Shown: piece by piece, positions 6,602-13,159 of the stretch
Numbering within the stretch: the stretch's first letter is position 1
How the letters are laid out: every line of letters starts with the position of its first letter
Source of the DNA: a virus
Virus record (IMG/VR): IMGVR_UViG_3300044858_002368
Coordinates: 1 to 35,243 of that record
Reading direction: 5' to 3' (one strand)
DNA length: 35,243 nucleotides
Made by a program: the position numbers and the translations under genes
The notes under the pieces: model-generated
What the model was told of the DNA's origin: nothing
What the model saw: only the letters and a program-made list of their open reading frames with translations
Database searches by the model: none

Positions 6602-6792
6602 TTAACCAGCTCAACCGGCGAGGACCTGCTGATCTGCGCTGGCCGAAGCGCCCGGCAGGCATCGGCGCGGGTCACGAGATCCGCGTCTGCTATCATTCCG
6701 CTAGTCTGAGAAGATGCGGGCCGCGACGGATGGGTGCACGCCATCAGGGCCAGACACAGGAGGAACAGCGTCACGGGCAGCAATAGCTTCAT
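6547..6792 (-). CDS. Outer-membrane spanin (Rz1-like lipoprotein)
   Basis: An 81-aa protein starting MKLLLPVTLFLLCLALMACT: a signal peptide ending in a lipobox (ALMAC) with the lipidated Cys at 19. The mature part is short and begins THPSRPASSQTS. It starts inside the i-spanin gene in another reading frame, the nested Rz/Rz1 layout. O-spanins sit in the outer membrane and, with the i-spanin, fuse the membranes in the last step of Gram-negative lysis. It carries two later cysteines (ACRAL, FCGSDK), unusual but compatible with disulphide-linked spanins. Confidence 0.82.
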   Translation of the reverse strand: MKLLLPVTLFLLCLALMACTHPSRPASSQTSGMIADADLVTRADACRALRPAQISRSSPVELVNYVVAADAAWITFCGSDK

Positions 6793-7006
6793 CGGCCGAA
6801 GCTCTTGATCCCTGCTCCACGTTACGAATTGCTTGGACAGTTTCAAGCTCTGCTTCCTTCTCCCGAGCCGCGGCGCGTTCGCGTTCCTCGCGGCGAACTT
6901 TATCTTTCTCGCGTTCCACATACCATTTGCCGGCCAGAATGCCCAGCGCCAAAACAATGAGCCAGTCAGGGACTTTACGAAACCACTCAAAGAATTTGTC
7001 AATCAT
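6701..7006 (-). CDS. Inner-membrane spanin (Rz-like)
   Basis: A 101-aa protein from MIDKFFEWFRKVPDWLIVLA. It has one N-terminal transmembrane helix, then a highly charged periplasmic coiled coil (YVEREKDKVRREERERAAAR). I chose the ATG at 7006 because it overlaps the endolysin stop by ATGA; an upstream start would not begin near the membrane helix. The o-spanin gene starts inside its 3' half. Together they form the two-component spanin that links inner and outer membranes. Confidence 0.82.
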   Translation of the reverse strand: MIDKFFEWFRKVPDWLIVLALGILAGKWYVEREKDKVRREERERAAAREKEAELETVQAIRNVEQGSRASADEAIAARDAVPPVSGPDGVHPSVAARIFSD

Positions 7007-8031
7007 TTCAGCGGCCTCGTCGCCTTGACTTGTCCCCACTTTTGCAGCGCCTCGCCGATACACATGACGATAAAGCCGGTCATCAGCTCGGCGACGATGG
7101 GATCAGATGCCCCGCTGAGGAGCGCATTGCTCCCCGTCCAGGTTAGCGCCAGGCGGCCCGAGATAATCAGGAACAAGCCCCAGAACCTGCGCGAGAGGAG
7201 CATGGACTTCGCCCCGCTCCACGCCGCGTCTGGGCCGTAGGATGCGGCGTTGACGGCTTTCTGCTGCACCTCAACAGGGGGCGGCGCCGGTGGGGGTGGC
7301 GGGGGTGGGGGCGGAGCCGGTGGGGGCGCTGGAGGCGCAGGAGGCGGCGCCACAACCTTGACGATCGGCGGCGGCTCAACAATGGCCGTCGGCGGCGCAG
7401 ACGGAATAATCGGCGGAGCCTCGGGGATGCCGGCCCGGATCTGCGTCGTGGTCAGATCCTGACGCGCCCGCTGCAACACCTCCTCCAGCGTCGTCGTCTT
7501 GGCGAAATCAATATAGCCCTTGTCATCCGCCGTTAGCTGGATCAAATGCGGCGCTGTCGCTCCCTCCCACGGCAGGCCAGACCAGAGGCACGCCTCAGCC
7601 AGGCGGCGGCGATAAAGCCCGCGCAGGGGCTTGCCGCCGGCACGGCAGGCGCGGGGGAACTCCAGCAACGCGGCGCCGTAATCCTTCTCGCGAAGCTTGG
7701 CGAGGAGCGTCTCGAGGATGCGCCCGAGGTTGTAAACGTAGCTCACCAGCGCATCGAATTGGCCCTGAGTTAAGGGGGTATCAGGTATGTCACGCCGCAC
7801 GATCATGGCGTGTTCTTCCAGCTCGGCCTTCAGGCGCTTGTTCGCCTCGGCAATGCTGATCGTATCGCCCGGCTTGACGCCCGTCGTGAAACCATAGCCA
7901 ATCGTCCAGATCCCCGCCGGGCATTGGTAGGCGACCGGGCGGAACGCCTCGAAATGCCGGACCAGCCTGTCGCACTCCTCGGACACGAGTAGGTTACCCG
8001 GCAGCCTAGCCCTTGGAATTTCAATTGCCAT
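7003..8031 (-). CDS. GH24 endolysin with poly-Pro linker and C-terminal membrane domain
   Basis: A 342-aa protein. Residues about 15-165 are a T4/P21-type muramidase. The catalytic pattern Glu28-x8-Cys37-x5-Thr43 sits in EAFRPVAYQCPAGIWTIGYG, with Cys replacing the T4 Asp as in P21-like enzymes. It hydrolyses the N-acetylmuramic acid-N-acetylglucosamine bond. A long Pro-rich linker (about 200-255) leads to two hydrophobic helices (FWGLFLIISGRLALTW; IVAELMTGFIVMCIGEAL). No N-terminal SAR segment is seen, so the C-terminal helices may anchor the enzyme to the membrane. The start overlaps the upstream gene by 11 bases. A fused holin-like function is possible but unproven. Confidence 0.88.
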   Translation of the reverse strand: MAIEIPRARLPGNLLVSEECDRLVRHFEAFRPVAYQCPAGIWTIGYGFTTGVKPGDTISIAEANKRLKAELEEHAMIVRRDIPDTPLTQGQFDALVSYVYNLGRILETLLAKLREKDYGAALLEFPRACRAGGKPLRGLYRRRLAEACLWSGLPWEGATAPHLIQLTADDKGYIDFAKTTTLEEVLQRARQDLTTTQIRAGIPEAPPIIPSAPPTAIVEPPPIVKVVAPPPAPPAPPPAPPPPPPPPPAPPPVEVQQKAVNAASYGPDAAWSGAKSMLLSRRFWGLFLIISGRLALTWTGSNALLSGASDPIVAELMTGFIVMCIGEALQKWGQVKATRPLK

Positions 8032-9010
8032 CGCTGCCGTCTCCGTCCGGTTTCACGTTCGTCTTCTGCTGCGCCTCTGCGGCGTAAGTTATCAAGCGCC
8101 TCATCTTTGCTTTGGCAGACGCCCTGCCGCCCTGCGCTCCGACTTCTTGTGCTTTAATTCGCTTGCTCATGGCAATCTGCACGCTGAGCAAAGCCTGCGC
8201 GCCGACCGATCCGCACAGCTCAAGCAGAAGGACCCAAAACAGCGCAAACGCATCGCGGAAAGCTATGCCATCCCAGCCGGGCACGTACCTGTCCGGGAAG
8301 CGGAACACCGCCGGCAATCCCGGATCGCCAACAGCCTCAGCCGTGGCGGTCGTCCGAGCGTTAAGGCGCTCGCCTTCAATCGCGGCGATCTGCTCGTCCA
8401 GAGCGCTTAACTTCTGCCGGGCGTCGTCCTCATAAGCGGCAATCTGGCCCTCGAACTCGCGGAGATTGTCATTGCCGGCGATCCCGTCTGACAGCACGAG
8501 CCGCATACTCTCACGGGCGCCGGCCACCAGCCGGTCACGGTCGGCCCTGATCGCGTCTTTCTCTTTGTCGATGCGGGCAAGGCGCGTGTCGGCGCTTTCG
8601 ACCGTCACCGTTTCTGTCTGCTGCACGCTGGCGGTCTTGCGGTAATGGTAGTCGGACCCCTCGGTAACGAAGCCCAGCGCCGCGACACAGCACGCCAGGA
8701 ACGCCATCGCCCAGATCCCGCGCAGCGTGGCGGTTGCGGTGTGGGGCAGTTTCTGGGCTTTCATCCAGACAATCGCGAGACCCCCGAAGATCACAAATGT
8801 GCGGAAGACGATCCCTGCGCTCTGAAATGTCAGCTCCATTCCCGGCGGCGCCAAGCCACGGTAAAACGCGGCGTCCCATATGTAGAGCGTCCCGCACGCC
8901 ATGAAGATCGCCCCCCACAGCGCCGTCAGCGCAATGGTTGATATCGTAAACGCCGGCATATGGTCCCGCACCCACCGGCCAGCAGTTATAAGGTCATCGC
9001 GAATGCTCAT
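8021..9010 (-). CDS. Multi-pass membrane protein with coiled coil, lysis operon
   Basis: A 329-aa protein starting MSIRDDLITAGRWVRDHMPA; the ATG at 9010 overlaps the upstream stop (ATGA). It has about three N-terminal membrane segments (FTISTIALTALWGAIFMACG; IVFRTFVIFGGLAIVW; GIWAMAFLACCVAALGFV). A long charged coiled coil follows (about 125-235), then another hydrophobic segment (FALFWVLLLELCGSVGAQAL) and a basic tail. I do not recognise the family. Its place before the endolysin suggests holin-linked or envelope-sensing work, but it is far larger than ordinary holins. Confidence 0.75.
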   Translation of the reverse strand: MSIRDDLITAGRWVRDHMPAFTISTIALTALWGAIFMACGTLYIWDAAFYRGLAPPGMELTFQSAGIVFRTFVIFGGLAIVWMKAQKLPHTATATLRGIWAMAFLACCVAALGFVTEGSDYHYRKTASVQQTETVTVESADTRLARIDKEKDAIRADRDRLVAGARESMRLVLSDGIAGNDNLREFEGQIAAYEDDARQKLSALDEQIAAIEGERLNARTTATAEAVGDPGLPAVFRFPDRYVPGWDGIAFRDAFALFWVLLLELCGSVGAQALLSVQIAMSKRIKAQEVGAQGGRASAKAKMRRLITYAAEAQQKTNVKPDGDGSDGN

Positions 9011-9366
9011 GCGCCTAACACCCATCCAATGAGGTCAGGGCTTTTGACTGCCAAAGCTCCCAACGCCACGCCGCCAGCAAGAAGCAAGTGCGGCGGGAAG
9101 CGGGACAAGCCACCGTTGCGCGCCGCGGGCACTCCGGCCTGCTGGGCCACCACATCGCTTAAAGCCTTAAGCGCCCGCTCGACATCGCCGATCGACGCCT
9201 GCACCGCCCTGTAGCGGTCCATGGCGCTCATGTGCTCGTTGGATATTACAGTGGCCAAATGGGTCACATCGCTCCTGTCGGCCTTGTCCCTGAGGTCCTG
9301 GCGCAAGAGATCAAGCTCGCGGAGCGAGGCTTTTTGGTCGAGTTGTAGACGTATGATTTCATCCAC
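9007..9366 (-). CDS. Small protein with coiled coil and C-terminal membrane helix
   Basis: With a GTG start at 9366 it is 119 aa; an ATG at 9468 would extend it to 153 aa but runs into the repeat array, and neither has a clear ribosome site. It starts VDEIIRLQLDQKASLRELDL and is helical and charged through about residue 80. The C-terminus carries one membrane helix (HLLLAGGVALGALAV). It is first in the lysis operon. It could be a tail-anchored holin-type or regulatory membrane protein; the family is not recognised. Confidence 0.65.
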   Translation of the reverse strand: MDEIIRLQLDQKASLRELDLLRQDLRDKADRSDVTHLATVISNEHMSAMDRYRAVQASIGDVERALKALSDVVAQQAGVPAARNGGLSRFPPHLLLAGGVALGALAVKSPDLIGWVLGA

Positions 9367-9448
9367 CGCGCAGCCCCAGACCAGCCGAAAAACCCTTACC
9401 GTAATGCGCCCGTAGCGTCTACCTGACCCGTTGGCGCTTGGTATTGGC

Positions 9449-9493
9449 GCGCCAAAATATGCGCCCATAGCGCCAAAATATGCGCCAAAATAT
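9449..9493. repeat. Three direct repeats of GCGCCAAAATAT
   Basis: Exact 12-base copies begin at 9449, 9470 and 9482 (spacing 21 and 12). On the lysis-operon strand each reads ATATTTTGGCGC. They lie just upstream of the first lysis gene and beside a second repeat family, an iteron- or operator-like arrangement. A binding protein is not identified. Confidence 0.75.
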
Positions 9494-9509
9494 ACCCCCC
9501 CCTCTTCCT

Positions 9510-9557
9510 ATTTATGCCCCCCCATTTATGCACCCCATTTATGCGCCCTATTTATGC
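9510..9557. repeat. Four direct repeats of ATTTATGC
   Basis: Copies begin at 9510, 9524, 9537 and 9550, spaced 14, 13 and 13 bases and separated by C-rich spacers (CCCC to CGCCCT). On the minus strand each reads GCATAAAT. The near-helical-turn-and-a-quarter spacing and AT cores in a GC-rich genome suggest protein binding or an origin-like region. Confidence 0.75.
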
Positions 9558-9656
9558 GCCCCTGCGCCAAAGCGGGCTGTCCGATTTTGCCCCGCAGCGC
9601 CCAAATCATCGAAAAAAGCAACACGCTCACGAAAAAGTTATCATAATAGTAGACGG

Positions 9657-9686
9657 ATAGTATTCGGTTAGCGTTTACTTAATCAA
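9657..9686 (-). promoter_or_regulatory. Candidate promoter for the lysis operon
   Basis: On the minus strand, TTGATT (9686-9681) and TACTAT (9662-9657) are separated by 18 bases, a fair sigma70-type match. It would produce a leader of about 180-290 nt containing both repeat families before the first lysis gene. The palindrome at 9690-9708 lies immediately upstream of its -35. Confidence 0.4.
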
Positions 9687-9689
9687 TCC

Positions 9690-9708
9690 ATGTGCATATC
9701 TTGCACAT
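9690..9708. promoter_or_regulatory. Perfect palindromic operator candidate
   Basis: ATGTGCA-TATCT-TGCACAT has two perfect 7-bp arms around a 5-bp spacer. It lies between the minus-strand lysis promoter candidate and the plus-strand ribozyme transcript. A degenerate copy with identical spacing is at 4985-5001 beside the HTH gene. No U tract follows, so it is unlikely to be a terminator. Confidence 0.6.
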
Positions 9709-9744
9709 ATAGATGCATGACTACAGATGTTTGACATTGCAGGT

Positions 9745-9750
9745 TATACT
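9745..9750 (+). promoter_or_regulatory. Candidate -10 box for the ribozyme/membrane-gene transcript
   Basis: TATACT is a good -10 hexamer and would start transcription near 9757, just before the ribozyme. A TTGACA hexamer at 9731 is only 8 bases away, too close to pair with it; the properly spaced -35 position (TACAGA) is poor. The promoter may need an activator, or may lie slightly elsewhere. Confidence 0.35.
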
Positions 9751-9760
9751 ACTCGAAAGA

Positions 9761-9832
9761 GCCGAAACCTAGCCCCGCCCAGCGGGGCGACGGTCTGCCG
9801 GACCTGACCGCCCGGCACTGATGAAGGCAGGT
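9761..9832 (+). ncRNA. Type II hammerhead ribozyme candidate
   Basis: All core parts occur in circularly permuted type II order. The stem II 5' strand is GCC (9761-9763) and GAAA follows (9764-9767). Stem III pairs ACC (9767-9769) with GGT (9792-9794) and is capped by a perfect 7-bp hairpin (9772-9788). The cleavage-site C is 9795, as in GUC. Stem I is TGCCGG/CCGGCA (9796-9801/9812-9817) with a 10-nt loop, directly followed by CTGATGA (9818-9824). Stem II closes with GGC (9826-9828), leaving A9825 bulged. Loop I ACCT (9802-9805) can pair with AGGT (9829-9832) as a pseudoknot. Cleavage is predicted between 9795 and 9796. Weak points are the 3-bp stem II and the extra A. Confidence 0.72.
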
Positions 9833-9907
9833 CACCCCACTAACAACACGGCCGCCGGCAAGGTCAACACCCCTGCCAGCGGCCACACTGAGAAGGACCC
9901 TCAGCTC

Positions 9908-10384
9908 ATGTACGATACTCAAACTCGTGCGCTTCTTGCAAGCAATGTTTTGATGTGGCTTGCAATCGGCTTCGGCGCTCTGCCCTGGTGGCTTGATGCC
10001 ACCTCGAGCAACGCAACGGTGGACTGGATCGTCGCCGGCGGCCTCAGCCTCGCGCTGATCTCCGTAAGCCTGATCCTCTCGGGATGCGTAACCCGCTTCG
10101 CCGAGGCTAAAGAAAAGGGCCACCTGACTACCGCCGCCCTGACTATCGCCCTCGGCCTTGTGCTGGTGGCGATCGAGGCCGGGATGACCCACGCCGGGCT
10201 TGCCTGGCTGGACGCCCGGAAGGATCTCGGGCCTGACGCCGCCCTCTGGGCCGTGTCGTTTGGTCTCTCTGCTTTCAATGTCTTCTCGCTTTACGCCTTC
10301 GCGCGTGACCTGAAGAAGACGCAGAAACCCGAGACAAGCGCCGGTAAGCTCCTCGCTTTCAAGCGCTGGAACAAGGTTGCCTGA
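9908..10384 (+). CDS. Four-helix membrane protein, lone plus-strand gene
   Basis: A 158-aa protein starting MYDTQTRALLASNVLMWLAI. An ATG at 9821 is in frame but lies inside the ribozyme core, so I choose 9908, preceded by AAGGA. About four membrane helices are visible (ASNVLMWLAIGFGALPWW; WIVAGGLSLALISVSLILSG; AALTIALGLVLVAIEAG; LWAVSFGLSAFNVFSLYAF). The tail is basic (KLLAFKRWNKVA). It stands alone between a candidate promoter plus ribozyme and a strong terminator, opposite to all surrounding genes: a moron-like unit. Superinfection exclusion or envelope change is a guess; the family is not recognised. Confidence 0.75.
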   Translation: MYDTQTRALLASNVLMWLAIGFGALPWWLDATSSNATVDWIVAGGLSLALISVSLILSGCVTRFAEAKEKGHLTTAALTIALGLVLVAIEAGMTHAGLAWLDARKDLGPDAALWAVSFGLSAFNVFSLYAFARDLKKTQKPETSAGKLLAFKRWNKVA

Positions 10385-10390
10385 TAAGAA

Positions 10391-10420
10391 ACCCCGCCCT
10401 AACACGGCGGGGTTTTTTTT
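10391..10420 (+). terminator. Rho-independent terminator, possibly bidirectional
   Basis: ACCCCGCC (10391-10398) and GGCGGGGT (10406-10413) form an 8-bp stem with a 7-nt loop, followed by a run of eight T (10413-10420). It ends the lone membrane gene. The T run overlaps the stop of the convergent virion operon. On the minus strand the same stem is followed by TTTCTTAT, so it may end both transcripts. Confidence 0.9.
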
Positions 10421-10931
10421 ATCCCTTGATAATCGTCGTCACTTCATCACCCGCAGCCAGCCCGCTCGTGAAGGTGATGCTGCTGCTACTCGTCTCGGTA
10501 TAGTCAGCCGTGATTTGCATCAGCAAACCGTTCAGAAACACCTGCAAGTCATTCGTGCCCGGATTGTAGCCGGCCGACAGGTTAAACAGCGTCTGCCCGG
10601 CGGTTGCCGTTATCGTCTGCGTCTGGGCAAAGCCAGGCGCGGAGAAGTTCAGATCGCTGAAAACCAGAGCGCCGGTCTTGTCCTTGATAAGGATGGAGTA
10701 GGGCGACTGGGAAGCAATGATATTGGACGGGCTGCCATTGCGTGACGGATACCCCGCCAGCGTGCGGATCGGCTGCGCCGCCGTGGTGGTGAGACTTGCG
10801 TCCCAGTAGACGGTGATCGGGTTCGTCTCGGGGTTCGTGCCCGGCGAACCAATGTAAATATATCCATTCTCGAGCGGCTCGCCGGCGCGATCGTAGAAGA
10901 GCAGGAAGGGCTGTGTGACGATAACGCTCAT
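10419..10931 (-). CDS. P22 tailspike-like head-binding adaptor / short fibre
   Basis: A 170-aa protein starting MSVIVTQPFLLFYDRAGEPL. Residues 1 to about 105 resemble the head-binding domain of P22-type tailspikes (ENGYIYIGSPGTNPETNPIT, VYWD, then PSNIIASQSPYSILIKDKTG). The C-terminal part (TATAGQTLFNLSAGYNPGTN; FLNGLLMQITADYTETSS) is a small beta domain common in phage tail fibres. There is no beta-helix or enzyme domain, so it probably acts as an adaptor that docks another fibre. Its position after the ejection genes matches that of the P22 tailspike gene. It is coupled to the upstream gene by ATGA. Confidence 0.75.
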   Translation of the reverse strand: MSVIVTQPFLLFYDRAGEPLENGYIYIGSPGTNPETNPITVYWDASLTTTAAQPIRTLAGYPSRNGSPSNIIASQSPYSILIKDKTGALVFSDLNFSAPGFAQTQTITATAGQTLFNLSAGYNPGTNDLQVFLNGLLMQITADYTETSSSSITFTSGLAAGDEVTTIIKG

Positions 10932-13159
10932 TCTGTGGCCTCACGTCCGCGGCGGGGTTGGATCATTGACTGACGCTGGCCGGCGCTGATGGCCGTATAA
11001 GCGCCAATGGCGGCAGGGGTGGTCACGGCTTTGGCAATAATGTTCGCCTGCGTCTCGTTAAGCGCCCTGCCAGCTTTGGCCTGCTGTATCAGGTTCAGCG
11101 CATCCTTGGCGCTCTGGCCCTGAACGCGGGTCAGGAGCGTAGCGATATCATCATAAATGCCCATGCGCCGGGCGGCGTCCGCTTCCGGTGTTTTGCCGGT
11201 GATGCTCTGTACAATCATCCTTGACGCATTGACCGGCTCACCGCGAAGCACTGTTCCAAGGATGCCCGGCGATGCGACTTCCTCAACCGCACGCCCAACC
11301 CCAAGGCGTTGCGCTGTCTTGGAGTTCGCCGCAACGGCAGCTGCCAGCTCAATGCCCGTCGCCTGCTCGTCCAGCACTTTGTAAAACTCTTCAGCATCAG
11401 CATCGCCAAGCAGGGCGCGAACCTTGGCTTTATTGTTCCGGCTTCGAAGAGCCGACAGCCCGGCCATCAGCTCCTTGATTTCCGTGTTGGGGTTGGCCGC
11501 CGACACTTTCAAGTTGCCAAGCGTATGATCCAGCCCGGAGCGCAGCCCCAGCTTCATGGATTGCTGCACAGCCGGGCTTTGACCCGACAGCATATCCCTG
11601 ACTTCCTTGACGGTCGTTGCGCCGGAAAGCAGGTCGAAGCCAAGCTCTGCCGCCTTGACTTCCTCGATCGTCTCGCGCGCCAGGCCAAGGGCAGCCCGGT
11701 ATTCCGGCACCTGGTCCATAACCAGCTTGCGGATCTCGCGGGCGTTCTTTGCGGCCAGCGATTGCACCTCGCTTTTGCCGCCCATGACGCCGGCAGGGGT
11801 TCCATAGGCAATCTCGTTCAGCCCGCGTGTAATCAGGTCCCACTGTTCGACGTTCGGGAGTTCCTCAAACGTGATGGTGCCGTCAGGGTTCTGCCTGAAC
11901 AGGATCTGCGGCGCCCGCGCGCTGGGGTCCATGGACCGGATCTTGTTGGCGAAGTTCAACGCCTCTGGCGGAATGAGCCGCTGCCAGTTTTCCAGCTCGC
12001 GTCCGGCGAGCGTGGAATAGTCGATCGGGCGCGAATAAGCGGCATCGTAAAGTTGCTGGCGTTGCGCGGCTGTGGCCTGGCGGATATTGCCCTGCACATC
12101 CACAATGTCTTGCGGCTGTCCAAGGAAACGATTGAAAGCCCCGCGCATCTCCTGTTCACCACGCAGGTTACGGGCAAGCAGGGCTTTCTGGGCCGCATCC
12201 CCGCCGGACCCGAACGTAATCGCCGCATCCAGAAGGTTCTTTGTGTTGGGCGTCACCTCGGCCAGCATGGACGAACTGCCGGCGCGCTGAAGGGCGGCCT
12301 GGGCGGTCGGAAAATCGCCGTCCTGAATAGACGCAACAATAACCTTGGCGGCGTCATTGGAAATGCCGAACTGTTTAGCAAAGTCCCTGATCGGTTTATT
12401 GCCAAAAGCCTGCAATGCATTCCTGACGCCAACCTCAACAGGGGCCGCAAGAGCGCCAAGCGCACCGCCAAGCATCCCGCCAATGGTGGCGCCCGTAACA
12501 GCGCCGCCCATGCGCTGCTCGGCGGTTCCCTCGCCAGCGCCGAACCCCGCAACGGCGCCCTCAGCTGCGCCAAGTCCTACACCGGCGCCAAGACCGCCAA
12601 GCACGGCGCGGCCAAGTGTCGGGGCGGCTTGGAGCGCACGGCCGGCGGCTTGGAGCGGAACCAGCGGCAGGGTTGCGGCGGTTCCAAGGGCGGCCTGAAG
12701 TCCGAAAGTTTCAGCCGGCTTCTGCTCCTGCATGGCGGCCTGATATTCGCGGATCGCCTGCGTATAGCGCGGATCGCTCGTCATCATGCCCACGGCTTCG
12801 TCAAAATACTCCCCGACGAAAGGAACGCCCTTGATGGCTGACAGCGCCCCGGCGCGAAGCGGCTCTTGTGCAATCATTTCCTGCTGCGTGGCGGCCCGGC
12901 GCGCTGCGGTAGGCGCTTCGCCTTGCATCATGCGCTGGATCTCGGCCTGATCGCTCGTGGCGTAATCCGGGCTCGTGAAGGTCAATTGCCCGTCAGGTTT
13001 GCGGTAGATCTTCCCACCGCCTGCCGTTTCCTGCACAAGCTCAAAGCCCTGTGGAACCCGACCGGCGCTCTGGGCATCCAGCTTGGCCTGCGCGGCCAGC
13101 ATCCGGCGCAGAAGCTTGGCTGCCTCGCGGTCTTCGTCGGTAAGTTCCTGTGGAGGCAT
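10928..13159 (-). CDS. Internal virion/ejection protein (P22 gp16-like position)
   Basis: A 743-aa Ala/Gln-rich, mostly helical protein starting MPPQELTDEDREAAKLLRRM. Residues about 155-250 contain long Gly/Ala hydrophobic stretches (ALGTAATLPLVPLQAAGRAL; TGATIGGMLGGALGALAAP) suited to membrane penetration. The rest is coiled and charged. It is the third of three consecutive ejection-type genes, as gp7-gp20-gp16 in P22. Such proteins leave the capsid with the DNA and build a channel across the envelope. Assignment rests on order, size and composition; no lysozyme-type motif was seen. Confidence 0.72.
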   Translation of the reverse strand: MPPQELTDEDREAAKLLRRMLAAQAKLDAQSAGRVPQGFELVQETAGGGKIYRKPDGQLTFTSPDYATSDQAEIQRMMQGEAPTAARRAATQQEMIAQEPLRAGALSAIKGVPFVGEYFDEAVGMMTSDPRYTQAIREYQAAMQEQKPAETFGLQAALGTAATLPLVPLQAAGRALQAAPTLGRAVLGGLGAGVGLGAAEGAVAGFGAGEGTAEQRMGGAVTGATIGGMLGGALGALAAPVEVGVRNALQAFGNKPIRDFAKQFGISNDAAKVIVASIQDGDFPTAQAALQRAGSSSMLAEVTPNTKNLLDAAITFGSGGDAAQKALLARNLRGEQEMRGAFNRFLGQPQDIVDVQGNIRQATAAQRQQLYDAAYSRPIDYSTLAGRELENWQRLIPPEALNFANKIRSMDPSARAPQILFRQNPDGTITFEELPNVEQWDLITRGLNEIAYGTPAGVMGGKSEVQSLAAKNAREIRKLVMDQVPEYRAALGLARETIEEVKAAELGFDLLSGATTVKEVRDMLSGQSPAVQQSMKLGLRSGLDHTLGNLKVSAANPNTEIKELMAGLSALRSRNNKAKVRALLGDADAEEFYKVLDEQATGIELAAAVAANSKTAQRLGVGRAVEEVASPGILGTVLRGEPVNASRMIVQSITGKTPEADAARRMGIYDDIATLLTRVQGQSAKDALNLIQQAKAGRALNETQANIIAKAVTTPAAIGAYTAISAGQRQSMIQPRRGREATE

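Larger units (their letters stand above)
9367..9907. other. Non-coding divergent control region
   Basis: About 540 bases without a credible gene. From left to right it holds a 12-bp and a 13-bp direct repeat array (9449-9557), a minus-strand promoter candidate (9657-9686), a palindromic operator (9690-9708), a plus-strand -10 candidate (9745-9750), a hammerhead ribozyme (9761-9832) and a leader with a ribosome site (AAGGA near 9893). Short frames through the repeats (PKYAP/PIYAP-like) have no start context and are treated as by-products of the repeats. Confidence 0.75.

Noticed and set aside
9431-9671. Plus-strand frames with PKYAP/PIYAP-type repeats
   Set aside because: They arise from translating the short direct repeats, have no ribosome site or coupling, and run through the probable lysis promoter region.
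9731-9750. TTGACA with TATACT as a ready-made sigma70 promoter
   Set aside because: The two hexamers are only 8 bases apart instead of about 17, so they cannot act together; only the -10 was kept, at low confidence.
9821-9907. An upstream in-frame ATG (9821) extending the lone membrane protein by 29 residues
   Set aside because: That ATG is part of the ribozyme CTGATGA core and has no ribosome site; the ATG at 9908 has AAGGA upstream and begins just before the first membrane helix.
11309-12841. A 510-codon open frame on the plus strand
   Set aside because: It is antisense to the well-supported 743-aa ejection protein, has a scrambled composition, no ribosome site and no operon context.
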